A DNA stretch of 20,361 bases from JAKATY01 sp038876335 (GCA_038876335.1 JAVYYS010000006.1:1-20361); one strand, 5' to 3'. Positions 1 through 7,196 are shown, counted from the first letter of the stretch. The notes: generated by a model from the sequence alone, not told the origin. Numbers and translations are program-made.

Positions 1-371
1 GCGCTCACATGTACGCCTTCCTTGCCAAGAAAATCTATAAGCTCCTCCAGGCTCATTTTGTCCTTGATGTTGTCGGCTCCGATCGGATTGTAAATCACTA
101 TTATCTGGCCTTTCAGGAAGTTTACGTACGCCTTTATCACAGGCTCAAGCAGCATGAGCCTGTACTGCAGCCTTGCTGCATGTGGCTGATCCTTTAGCTC
201 AGCTTTGCTTACACCAGAAAACAGTACCCTCTTCACTATCCTGTAGGGCATGCGCACGCGGTTGCCGTTTTCGATGATGTACTCCTTCGAGAGGTCTATC
301 TCCATTCCTTCCTCTTTCTTCAGCTCCTCGCTATAGCCCTGAGCCTTGGGCCCGCTCTCTCTTCTGTCCAT
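1..371 (-). CDS. Small HMA-like-fold protein, 3' end cut by window edge
   Basis: The frame opens with ATG at 371 and stays open to the left edge, giving 123 visible residues and no stop. The first 25 are charged (MDRRESGPK...). The rest reads as strand (KRVLFSGVSK), helix (AARLQYRLMLLE), two strands (VIKAYVNFLKGQIIVIYNP), helix (SLEELIDFLGKEG) and strand (VHVS). That is the order of a ferredoxin-like heavy-metal-associated domain, but the CxxC metal-binding pair is missing, so copper or zinc transport is not supported. It starts 44 bp after the stop of the Tes-like gene on the same strand and probably shares its transcript, which would suggest an accessory role in lipid synthesis. The fold is inferred from pattern only; the function is unknown. 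Confidence 0.7.
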   Translation of the reverse strand, partial: MDRRESGPKAQGYSEELKKEEGMEIDLSKEYIIENGNRVRMPYRIVKRVLFSGVSKAELKDQPHAARLQYRLMLLEPVIKAYVNFLKGQIIVIYNPIGADNIKDKMSLEELIDFLGKEGVHVS

Positions 372-415
372 TATAGCACCGCACTGTATTTTCAATCTCT
401 TAGAGTTTGCTTCGT

Positions 416-2308
416 TTATTCTTCCTCTACCATTTCTATCGGCTTAGTTTGCGGCATGTCATTGAAGGTCTCGTTTATGAAGTTCGAGACACCTTTGCCG
501 CCATTCACGTCAAGCGCGAAGAAGTCAGTCATCTGGCCGTAGGTTTTTCTGTAGATAGGCATGGAAGTTAATGCCTTTATGTCCCTAACATATTTGTCCT
601 TTGGATAGCTCCAATCTGGATGCGTTCTTTGCCAGTCTTTCGCAGGTATGCTGTACTGCCTCTGTATCTTATCCCTATATACTTCAGGAAACACATTGAA
701 GGTGCAGAAAGGCAGCACTTCGCCGTCCGGCATTGCATAGTGTATGTCGCACTTTTCTACTCTGTGAATGTCGTAAGTGTATTCATCTTGGAAGTGCATC
801 ATGCCCAGGAATATAGACCTCATGTGAAACTTGCCGAGCGTTGAGAAGTCGTGCTTTAGTATTACCGAGGTGAGCAACTTTGTGAAGTTCACTGACTTCG
901 GCTGCTTTGCTTTATCTATGAACTTGCTCATGCCAAGCACAGTCTTAAGCGCTATGGCTTTTCTTGCAAGCGGACCCTTGCCTTCCAATTCGCTTATGCC
1001 CTGCTGTAGGTGCTCCATTAGCCCGGCTGCATCTATGAACTCCGTTATAGGCACTATCTTGTTGTCGCTATCTAGGAAGAGGTATGTTCCTGCTCCGCAT
1101 GCGAAGTGTATAGACATGTCATAACCATACTTCCCGGTAAGTGCTTCTATGAACTTGTTTATTCCACCTATGTAAGGCACTGAGAACCAATGCTCCTTCC
1201 TTATTACGCCGTGCGTCTGCTCTTCAATCTGCTTGATCGCCCCCGGTATGGTTATCCTCTGCGACTCGCGGAGCCTTGTGGGCATGCGCCCTACCAGCGA
1301 AACCGGCTGGAAGTTAACAGATCTTACTATGTCAGCGTTGTTCAGGGCGAAGTTTATCATAGCGCCCAGTTCGTGGTCGTTTATGCCCCTTATTACTGTA
1401 GGTACAAGCACTATACCTATTCCGGCTTTTCTTGCTGCCTCAAGAGTTAGCGGTACCTCCCAGTGGTTCTTTGGGTTTGCGCGAGCGCTTACTCCGTCAA
1501 AGCTCATGTAGAGCGTGCTGACTCCAGCATACCTTAGCTTTACCGCGAGATCAGGATTCAATCCAAGATTTATGCCTGTTGTATTGAGCTGGATTTGATC
1601 AAAGCCTTCTTCTTTCGCGGCCTTGATTATCTCTATTATCTTTGGGTGCATTGTAGGCTCCCCGCCTGTTATCTGTATTGCATTGGCGGGAATCGGCTTC
1701 TGATTCTTAAGGTTTCTGAACATCTTCCTTAGTTCCTCAACGCTTGGCTCATAGATTGGCTCTCCTTCCTTTGCGTAGAAGAAGCAGTACCAGCAGCTAA
1801 GATGGCACCTATTTGTTACTACTACATTGGCAAGGCCGGTATGAGATTTATGCCTTTCGCACATTCCACAATCGAACGGGCAGTTCACGCCCTTATTCTC
1901 TGAAACTACATTTGGATTGTCAAAGCCCCTGCCAAAATAGTTGTAGCCGCGCATCTTCATGTACATGTCATAGTCCTCCCAGTATTTCTCCACAGTCCAA
2001 CCATGCTCTGGGCAGAGCTTCCTTATCATTACATTATCCCCATCCTTATATATTGTGCCTGGTATTACTAGCTTACACTCGGGGCAGACGGTCATGGTCT
2101 TCTCTATTATAGGCATCTGCTCTATCTCCTCCATGGTACGGTGATATGGGGCAAGTATAGGGCTTATCTTTCCGCTCGCATCTTCCTTAATCTCTGGCCT
2201 CTTGTTGTTTATATTAGATACAATCGTATCCTTGCCAAACTCTTCAGTGTTCTCACCTACCTGAAGCTGCGCTTCCTGAGCAGCAGCACCCGTACTATTT
2301 ACATCCAT
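416..2308 (-). CDS. tes: Radical SAM enzyme, tetraether lipid synthase (Tes)-like
   Basis: 630 residues. The radical SAM core has its cluster motif C168-x3-C172-x2-C175 and the SAM-binding GGEP at 215-218. Additional cysteines occur at C75, C78 and C99 (rubredoxin-like knuckle), C143, C147 and C150 in a CPFDCGMCERHKSHT stretch, and C404, C520 and C535. This multi-cluster layout matches the Tes family (MJ0619), which joins the phytanyl ends of two archaeols to form tetraether lipids at the membrane and carries three 4Fe-4S clusters plus a mononuclear iron. Compared with MJ0619 (roughly 500 residues) it has about 60 extra N-terminal residues and a tail of about 95 residues after C535. ATG 2308 has AGGTG six bases upstream and a TATA box near 2352. 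Assignment to the family is firm; the exact product, tetraether or macrocyclic archaeol, cannot be read from sequence. Confidence 0.85.
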   Translation of the reverse strand: MDVNSTGAAAQEAQLQVGENTEEFGKDTIVSNINNKRPEIKEDASGKISPILAPYHRTMEEIEQMPIIEKTMTVCPECKLVIPGTIYKDGDNVMIRKLCPEHGWTVEKYWEDYDMYMKMRGYNYFGRGFDNPNVVSENKGVNCPFDCGMCERHKSHTGLANVVVTNRCHLSCWYCFFYAKEGEPIYEPSVEELRKMFRNLKNQKPIPANAIQITGGEPTMHPKIIEIIKAAKEEGFDQIQLNTTGINLGLNPDLAVKLRYAGVSTLYMSFDGVSARANPKNHWEVPLTLEAARKAGIGIVLVPTVIRGINDHELGAMINFALNNADIVRSVNFQPVSLVGRMPTRLRESQRITIPGAIKQIEEQTHGVIRKEHWFSVPYIGGINKFIEALTGKYGYDMSIHFACGAGTYLFLDSDNKIVPITEFIDAAGLMEHLQQGISELEGKGPLARKAIALKTVLGMSKFIDKAKQPKSVNFTKLLTSVILKHDFSTLGKFHMRSIFLGMMHFQDEYTYDIHRVEKCDIHYAMPDGEVLPFCTFNVFPEVYRDKIQRQYSIPAKDWQRTHPDWSYPKDKYVRDIKALTSMPIYRKTYGQMTDFFALDVNGGKGVSNFINETFNDMPQTKPIEMVEEE

Positions 2309-2344
2309 ATATTACACCTAAATCAGCATTTCAGGAGTTTGGAA

Positions 2345-2358
2345 AGTATTTAAATACT
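2345..2358 (-). promoter_or_regulatory. TATA box of the Tes-like gene inside a 14-bp perfect palindrome
   Basis: AGTATTTAAATACT is perfectly palindromic and centred about 43 bp before the ATG of the Tes-like gene. It contains TTTAAATA, a good archaeal TATA box, and predicts a transcript start near 2325 with a leader of about 17 nt that includes the AGGTG ribosome-binding site at 2315-2319. Because the element is symmetrical it could also be read by a dimeric regulator. Confidence 0.6.
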
Positions 2359-2404
2359 ATCGGTGCAGAATTTTACCTTTCTTCAAAGATTGCAGAGGAA
2401 ATAG

Positions 2405-2590
2405 AAGGAAACGAGCTTAAGTAATCTCCAACTTTACTATTCTTCACTCTCCGCAAATGACATAAAAGCCCTTTATACTGAAGGCATAGGAGGAGCGCCA
2501 ATCGACCTGCAGAGCCTTATTGGCTGGTGGCCCCTCAACGGCAACGCCAACGACTACTCTGGCAATGATGCTATCTTGAAAGCTCCTTAA
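2405..2590 (+). pseudogene. Remnant of a LamG/concanavalin-like repeat protein
   Basis: Reading plus from 2405 gives an open stretch ending at TAA 2588-2590, with no start codon (in-frame TAG at 2402). It includes LYYSSLSANDIKALYTEGIGG followed by GWWPLNGNANDYSGN. The first piece looks like the end of a LamG (concanavalin A-like) domain and the second like the opening of the next one, a tandem arrangement I associate with large secreted proteins in Micrarchaeota. Only about 55 codons survive, lying between the Tes promoter and the 3' end of polX. The final eight or so codons overlap polX in antisense, so true homology probably ends near 2570. It reads as a decayed gene fragment; an intact copy elsewhere in the genome is likely but not visible here. 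Confidence 0.55.
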
Positions 2591-4301
2591 GGAGCTTTTC
2601 AAGAGGAAGAGCGTTGATCACCTTCTCCTTCTGCAGCCAACCCCTTCTCGCTGTGCCTACTCCGTACCTCATGAACTGGAGGTGCGATGTCCTATGCGAA
2701 TCAGTGCCGATTGAGAATCTTATTTTGTACTTCGACGCAAGCATTATGTTGGTGTCGTTAAGGTCAAGCCTGTTTGGAAATGAGTTTATCTCCATTGCAA
2801 CTCCGTTCCTCTCCGCGGCCTCTAGCACCTTCTCAAGGTTTAAGGGATATGCGTCTCTGCCGTTTATGAGCCTGCCTGTCGGATGGGCAAGTATGTTTAT
2901 GCAGCCTGTATCCAGGGCCTTTATTATGCGGTTTGTCATTTCCTCTTCGCTCATATTGAAAGAGGAATGCACTGCGCCCAGTACGCAGTCCATTTCCTTT
3001 AGCAGGCTTTTGTCCAAATCTAGAGAGCCGTCCTTCAGGATGTCCATTTCTGCGCCTTTTAGTATTCTGATTTTTCCTTCGAGCTTATCATTCAGCCTAT
3101 CTACTTTCTTGAAAAACTCGCGGAACTGCTGCTCGTCCATGCCACGCGCAACCTTCAGGCTTTTCGTATGGTTTGTAGTTGCAATGTACTCGCGCTTTAG
3201 CGCGATTGCAGCTTCCGCCATTTCCTCCATAGTATTAGCTCCGTCGGTCTCCTTTGTGTGCGTATGCAGGTCTCCTCTTATATCTCCAAGCTCCACGAGC
3301 CTTGGGATTTTATGCTCCAGCGCGAGCTCTACCTCGCCCCTGTCCTCTCGCATCTCTGGAGGCATGTACTGCATTCCAAGCTTCTCATATATGCTTTCCT
3401 CTCCGGATACTGGTATTATCTTTCCCTTTTTATCAAAAAGGCCGTATTCGTTGAGTTTGTACCCTTTCTTTATCGCAATTTTCCTTACTTTTATATTGTG
3501 CTGCTTGCTGCCTGTAAAATACTGCAAGGCTGCGCCGAAGCTCTGCGGCTCTATGACGCGGAGGTCACAACTTGTACCGATCTTCAGCCAAACTGTGGTC
3601 TTTGTGTCGCCCTTCACTAGCAAGCGGTCAACATCGTCAAGGGCCGAGAAGTAATCCATCACCTTAATGCCGTTGTTGGAAAGCGCAAGTATGTCTATGT
3701 CGCCTATCGTCTCGCGCATCCTGCGCGTAGATCCCGAGATTATCGCCTTCTCTACCAGTCCACTCTCAAGTATTTTTTTTACTATTGACTCTGCGACAGG
3801 CAGCGCTTCTCCAAGCAGCATTCTGCCCTTGCTCGAATTCAACAGCTCTATTCCTGCCTTAAGCTGCTCTTCACTTTTTTCTCCGAATCTTGGCAGGTCG
3901 CGTATTTTGTGGTCAGCTATAGCCTTCTTAAGATCCTCTATGTTCTTAACTCCGAGGGATCTGTAAAGCGTGACTATCTTTTTGGCGCCCATCCCTTCTA
4001 TCTCGAGCAGAGATTTGAAATCTATAGGATACCTCTTTTTCAAATCCTCATATTTCTTTATTTTGCCTGTGAGCAGATACTCTTCTATCCTTTCGGCAAG
4101 GCCTTTGCCAACTCCTGGAAGCTTCATAAGGGCTTCCTTGCCGCCTTTGGCGTATATATCTTCTATGGGCTCCTGCATGGTAGAGATTGTTAGCGCCGCC
4201 TTCTGGTAAGCGTTTACCTCGAATCTGGAGCTGGGGGTTTCCTCTATGCTCAGCATCGCAGCAATTTCATTGAATATATCAGCAACCATCTTGTTTTTCA
4301 T
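2571..4301 (-). CDS. polX: Family X DNA polymerase with PHP domain
   Basis: 576 residues, the usual length of bacterial/archaeal PolX, a gap-filling repair polymerase. In order: helix-hairpin-helix region about 44-150 (LPGVGKGLAERI, IEGMGAKKI); nucleotidyltransferase palm with GSTRRMRETIGDIDIL at 190-205, catalytic D201 and D203, and third Asp D246 in CDLRVIEP; thumb signature FGAALQYFTGSKQHN; then a PHP phosphoesterase domain from about 343 with H346/H348, H378, E418, H445, H473 and D534/H536. The PHP domain normally gives 3'-5' exonuclease or AP-endonuclease activity. The usual TDH motif reads TNH (N377), while the metal-binding His is retained. A TATA box at 4322-4330 lies only 21-29 bp before the ATG, so the mRNA is probably leaderless. 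The gene is divergent from the 4372 gene. Confidence 0.93.
   Translation of the reverse strand: MKNKMVADIFNEIAAMLSIEETPSSRFEVNAYQKAALTISTMQEPIEDIYAKGGKEALMKLPGVGKGLAERIEEYLLTGKIKKYEDLKKRYPIDFKSLLEIEGMGAKKIVTLYRSLGVKNIEDLKKAIADHKIRDLPRFGEKSEEQLKAGIELLNSSKGRMLLGEALPVAESIVKKILESGLVEKAIISGSTRRMRETIGDIDILALSNNGIKVMDYFSALDDVDRLLVKGDTKTTVWLKIGTSCDLRVIEPQSFGAALQYFTGSKQHNIKVRKIAIKKGYKLNEYGLFDKKGKIIPVSGEESIYEKLGMQYMPPEMREDRGEVELALEHKIPRLVELGDIRGDLHTHTKETDGANTMEEMAEAAIALKREYIATTNHTKSLKVARGMDEQQFREFFKKVDRLNDKLEGKIRILKGAEMDILKDGSLDLDKSLLKEMDCVLGAVHSSFNMSEEEMTNRIIKALDTGCINILAHPTGRLINGRDAYPLNLEKVLEAAERNGVAMEINSFPNRLDLNDTNIMLASKYKIRFSIGTDSHRTSHLQFMRYGVGTARRGWLQKEKVINALPLEKLLKELSR
2579..2598. repeat. 20-bp perfect palindrome at the polX 3' end
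   Basis: AAAGCTCCTTAAGGAGCTTT is perfectly self-complementary with no spacer, centred at 2588/2589. It lies inside the last codons of polX (KLLKELSR region), just before its stop, and also covers the stop of the plus-strand LamG remnant. No T-run follows on the minus strand, so it is not a classic terminator. It may act as an mRNA 3' end structure, or may simply reflect codon choice. Confidence 0.6.
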
Positions 4302-4319
4302 GAAACCGCGCTAATTTTG

Positions 4320-4371
4320 AACTTTAAATAGTTATTTTATCTCTTTCTAATCAATCTATTTATGGGTATAT
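4320..4371. promoter_or_regulatory. Divergent promoter region between polX and the 4372 gene
   Basis: The 70-bp divergent spacer contains CTTTAAATAG at 4322-4331. Read on minus it is 21-29 bp upstream of the polX ATG, the distance expected for a leaderless archaeal transcript. Read on plus it is about 46 bp upstream of ATG 4372 and would give a leader of about 20 nt; a second AT-rich stretch, CTATTTATG, lies at 4356-4364. No strong ribosome-binding site precedes ATG 4372. Confidence 0.45.
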
Positions 4372-4953
4372 ATGCCTGAAGAGCACGGAGATGGGGAAGA
4401 AAGAAAATACAGTAAACTTTATCTCTTGGTAATAGAAAGGTACAAGGATTACATAGAGCAGAAGGAAAGCCTTTCAGTTGCAGAGCTTCCAACACTTGTA
4501 ACTCCAAATGATGAACTGGTGCTCAAGAAAGTCAACGAGATAAAGGCAAGGTTTACTAACTATTCCTATGAATCTAATTTTTACGATGCTAGTATGATGG
4601 TGTTTGATTTTGTGAAAAACAGCATAGAGAATGTGGTGCTGCCAGTGCAATTCTGGCTCACCCCAAGGGAAACCATGAGCTTTGGAATGGGTGACGAAGT
4701 AGATAAGAATATACTGATGTGTAGCATGCTAATAGCACTGGGCAACCCCTCAGCTAAAGTGCTCATGAATATAAAGGACAACAACAGGAAGACATTTGTC
4801 TATTTCGAATTCGGAGGGGAGGTATACATGCTCGACAATGAAAATGGAGTAAAGAAGTTTAAAAATTCAGAAGAGCTTATAAGCTCACTTAGTGGTGGAG
4901 AAGATACGGTGTTATACGAGTTCAACAATAGGACATACCGCGATATCGTGTAG
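4372..4953 (+). CDS. Unknown protein, possible catalytically dead transglutaminase-like fold
   Basis: 193 residues, acidic, with no signal peptide or membrane segment. The central part, FGMGDEVDKNILMCSMLIAL followed by a strand and a MLDNE turn, resembles the core of archaeal transglutaminase-like cysteine peptidases, in which G-D-C-x-D is followed by a helix ending in LRALG and then two strands. Here the position expected for the catalytic Cys holds Glu (GDEVDK), and no His or Asp is clearly placed for a triad. If the fold is right the protein is more likely a binding module than an enzyme. It stands alone on plus, divergent from polX and ending 4 bp from the convergent 41-residue gene. The fold call is an inference from motif shape and is weak; the ORF itself is solid. 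Confidence 0.8.
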   Translation: MPEEHGDGEERKYSKLYLLVIERYKDYIEQKESLSVAELPTLVTPNDELVLKKVNEIKARFTNYSYESNFYDASMMVFDFVKNSIENVVLPVQFWLTPRETMSFGMGDEVDKNILMCSMLIALGNPSAKVLMNIKDNNRKTFVYFEFGGEVYMLDNENGVKKFKNSEELISSLSGGEDTVLYEFNNRTYRDIV

Positions 4954-4957
4954 GGTC

Positions 4958-5083
4958 TTATCTAAGCAACTTCGCCTTTTGGAGCCTAAACACTTTTCTG
5001 TGCTGCCTCTTTAGCCTCGAGGCTTTCTGCTTCCTATATTTCTTTCCTATTTTCCTGTTTGATTTTGGTATATTTTTCTGCAT
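4958..5083 (-). CDS. 41-residue very basic protein, unknown
   Basis: ATG 5083 to TAA 4958 encodes 41 residues beginning MQKNIPKSNRKIGKKYRKQK. About 19 are Lys or Arg and there is no Asp or Glu. The composition is that of a small rRNA-binding protein, similar in style to eL39 or eL41, but I cannot align it to either or to eS30. It begins 26 bp after the Hsp20 stop on the same strand and ends 4 bp from the converging 4372 gene, filling that gap exactly, which supports it being real. It could be a lineage-specific ribosomal protein or a nucleic-acid chaperone; no function is assigned. Confidence 0.55.
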   Translation of the reverse strand: MQKNIPKSNRKIGKKYRKQKASRLKRQHRKVFRLQKAKLLR

Positions 5084-5109
5084 ATGAATCACGGCAAAAC
5101 CAGAGCAGT

Positions 5110-5592
5110 TTACACATGCTTTTTCTTGAGGGTGACCTCGAGCACACCATTATTGTACTTGTACGCATAATTGCTTTGATCTACATCGCTGCGCAGCTCC
5201 ATCACCTTATGGTAAGACCTGCCAACGCTTGCAGCTGCAATATCAAGTTTTTTACCTTCAAAAGACAGCCTTATATCTTTTTCTTCAACACCAGGCATCT
5301 CAGCGATTACAGTAATTTCATCTCCTCTATCTATGACATCGACAAGGGGCTCGCGGTTTTCAGAAAGGGTAACGCGTTCGCTTTTCGCTTCTATATTACC
5401 GAACCTCTCAATCGCGGGTGCGCCGCCTGCGCCTATTTTTATGTTAAAGCTGAATACCAGCGGTTGATTGAGGGCACCGCTACTCGCAAGCTGCCTGTTG
5501 GTTTCCTCTAGGAACTTGTTTAGGAACCTGTTTATATCATTCAGGTCTTTTGCATCAATTCCTGCCTGGTCATCCTGTTTTTTTCGTGCCAT
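5110..5592 (-). CDS. hsp20: Hsp20/alpha-crystallin small heat shock protein
   Basis: 160 residues. The N-terminal 75 are variable and hold FSFNIKIG and ERFGN, typical of archaeal Hsp20. The alpha-crystallin domain runs from about 80 to 158: EPLVDVIDRGDEITVIAEMP at its start, PGVEEKDIRLSFEGKKL in the middle, and the closing NNGVLEVTLKK strand. The C-terminal I-x-I motif that normally links dimers into larger oligomers is missing, the chain ending KKKHV soon after the domain, so assembly may differ from large sHSPs. It acts as an ATP-independent holdase in the cytoplasm. ATG 5592 is preceded by a TATA box within an inverted repeat at 5620-5634. The 41-residue basic gene follows on the same strand. 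Confidence 0.9.
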   Translation of the reverse strand: MARKKQDDQAGIDAKDLNDINRFLNKFLEETNRQLASSGALNQPLVFSFNIKIGAGGAPAIERFGNIEAKSERVTLSENREPLVDVIDRGDEITVIAEMPGVEEKDIRLSFEGKKLDIAAASVGRSYHKVMELRSDVDQSNYAYKYNNGVLEVTLKKKHV

Positions 5593-5619
5593 TGAAATCA
5601 GGCAATTTTATTGATTATT

Positions 5620-5634
5620 AAGTATAAAATACTT
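5620..5634 (-). promoter_or_regulatory. Hsp20 TATA box with flanking inverted repeat
   Basis: AAGTATAAAATACTT has 6-bp inverted arms around a 3-bp centre, about 35 bp before the Hsp20 ATG. On minus it reads TATTTTATA as the TATA box. The AGTAT/ATACT arms match those flanking the Tes TATA box at 2345-2358. A regulator site is possible, but the symmetry may simply come from TATA-rich sequence. Confidence 0.5.
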
Positions 5635-5666
5635 CTGCTTGCACAGATAGGAATCAACTACTTCTT

Positions 5667-6713
5667 TTACTTAAACCATCGGCTTATACCTGCTTGGCTG
5701 CCTTCGGCTCTGCTCGCTATTAGCTTGTCTACGAATTTGCTTATTCTTTCTTCGCTGAAACTGTGCTCTACGCACATAAAATGGATGATAGAATCCTTTT
5801 CTGGCATCGCTGTTGAGCGCAACAGGTCATTTTCGGGCTCCTCTACTTCAGGTTTTGTAAATAGGTCCTCGACCATATGTACGTCAGTATCAAATACGTG
5901 GCCGTTCTTTTCAGTCACACGCTTTATTACATCATCGATGGACTTTGATTCTTTCACTATATTGAGGGCAGTTTTTGGACCTATGCCTCTTATACCTTCA
6001 TTAAAATCTGTGCCAAGCATTATTCCTATCCAAACCAGCTGCTTTAGGCTTATATTGAGAGAACGGAGTGTTTCATTGAGCGAGATCTTCTCAGGCTCCA
6101 CATTAATATAGATGTTTTTCCTTGGAAGTTTCCTCTTTCCACTTATCGCAAGATTCCGCACAACTACTGGAGCGCCGAAAAGCAGGGTATCATAATCTTG
6201 GCTTACAACTGCATACGCCATGCCAATGCGGCAGAGGTAGCTTGCTTCTGCTTCGCCTTCGCTGGGCGCAGTCATGTATGGGATACCCATCAGCGAGAGT
6301 AGCTGCTTCGAGCTTTCTACTATGCTTTTGTTTATCCGTGTGCTAGCCTGCGCATGCATGCGCGCATCCTCCAGCCGACCTTCGGCCATTGCACGCGCCC
6401 ATTCCTGCTTTGCCTCTTCCCTTCTCTTCATCCTGGCATTTATTGTCTTTTGCTTTAGCAGAGAAGGTATGCCATCAAAAACAAATAGGGGCTTTATGCC
6501 TTTGCTAACAAACTCTATCGTTCTGTAAAATAGTCCAGAAAGATGGCTTGTCACGTTGCCATTGTCGTCCAGCAGCGGAGTTCCGTCAGGCTGCCTTATT
6601 ATGGAAAGAAACTGGTAAATTGCATTGTACGCATCTATGGCAATAACTTTGCCTGAAAGGCTCTCCAGTTCGAGCCTTTCGCGGACGACCAGCTTACTCA
6701 AATCTACTGACAC
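5667..6713 (-). CDS. fen: Flap endonuclease 1 (FEN1)
   Basis: 348 residues, normal for archaeal FEN1, the structure-specific nuclease that removes 5' flaps in Okazaki fragment maturation and long-patch base excision repair. N region: D27 in AIDAYNAIYQFLS and D80 in VFDG. I region: E154 and E156 in SEGEAEASYL, D173 and D175 in SQDYDTLLFG, and D236 in GTDFNEG, followed by the helix-hairpin-helix GIRGIGPKTAL. The C-terminus QAGISRWFK is a PCNA-binding PIP box (Q340, I343, W346, F347). All seven metal-binding acidic residues are present, so it should be active. It begins 22 bp after the MBF1-like gene stop and is probably co-transcribed with it. Confidence 0.96.
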   Translation of the reverse strand: MSVDLSKLVVRERLELESLSGKVIAIDAYNAIYQFLSIIRQPDGTPLLDDNGNVTSHLSGLFYRTIEFVSKGIKPLFVFDGIPSLLKQKTINARMKRREEAKQEWARAMAEGRLEDARMHAQASTRINKSIVESSKQLLSLMGIPYMTAPSEGEAEASYLCRIGMAYAVVSQDYDTLLFGAPVVVRNLAISGKRKLPRKNIYINVEPEKISLNETLRSLNISLKQLVWIGIMLGTDFNEGIRGIGPKTALNIVKESKSIDDVIKRVTEKNGHVFDTDVHMVEDLFTKPEVEEPENDLLRSTAMPEKDSIIHFMCVEHSFSEERISKFVDKLIASRAEGSQAGISRWFK

Positions 6714-6735
6714 GCATTACCAACCGCTGTTTCTT

Positions 6736-7185
6736 TCAGCCTTTTTTTACAAAGTCGCCTATACTGGCCTTCTCGGATTTGCCTTTGGGTTGCGAAAGTC
6801 GCTCCTCCACTTCTTGGACTGTTAGTTTTATGTTCAGGAATTTCTCAAGCTTCCTAACCAGCTCCTGAGGTGGAAGCGTCTTCTGCTGCTCTATCCTAAG
6901 CATGTGCGATTCCTTCTCATTGAGCATCTCCGCAAGCACAGGAAGCGAAATACCGAGCTTTTCCCTTGCAGCTTTTATTTTTTCTCCATAATTCTCAGCT
7001 ATTTCTGGCTCCTTTAAAGAAGGTTTAGCATATCCTGGTCCTGGCACGTCGCGCGATGGCCTCTGCGGATTACGAAGCACCTTCTTGCCTTTTGCACATG
7101 CGGCGCAAACTCCAAGCTCAACCCCATCAATCTCTATTACATATATGCTATCTGTCTTCTTGCCGCACAGTTCACATTCTTCCAT
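6736..7185 (-). CDS. mbf1: MBF1-like multiprotein bridging factor, zinc ribbon plus HTH
   Basis: 149 residues. An N-terminal zinc ribbon (C4, C7, C27, C30) is followed by a Pro/Arg linker (about 40-60) and a Cro-type helix-turn-helix from about 66 to 120, containing YGEKIKAAREKLGISLPVLA and ESHMLRIEQQKTLPP. This is the archaeal MBF1 arrangement; MBF1 has been reported on archaeal ribosomes and in eukaryotes bridges TBP to activators. ATG 7185 is preceded by GGGGAT three bases upstream and a TATA-like AAATATTTTT at 7211-7220. FEN1 follows 22 bp downstream in the same direction, so a bicistronic mRNA is likely. Confidence 0.9.
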   Translation of the reverse strand: MEECELCGKKTDSIYVIEIDGVELGVCAACAKGKKVLRNPQRPSRDVPGPGYAKPSLKEPEIAENYGEKIKAAREKLGISLPVLAEMLNEKESHMLRIEQQKTLPPQELVRKLEKFLNIKLTVQEVEERLSQPKGKSEKASIGDFVKKG

Positions 7186-7196
7186 TCCATCCCCAG

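Noticed and set aside
2314..2424. Short plus-strand open stretch ending IAEEIEGNELK
   Set aside because: No start codon, overlaps the tes promoter, and no family recognised; could be another relic but unsupported.
2614..3654. Long plus-strand open frame of 346 codons
   Set aside because: It lies antisense to polX, whose motifs are all intact; the translation is Ser/Phe/Leu-rich and shows no domain.
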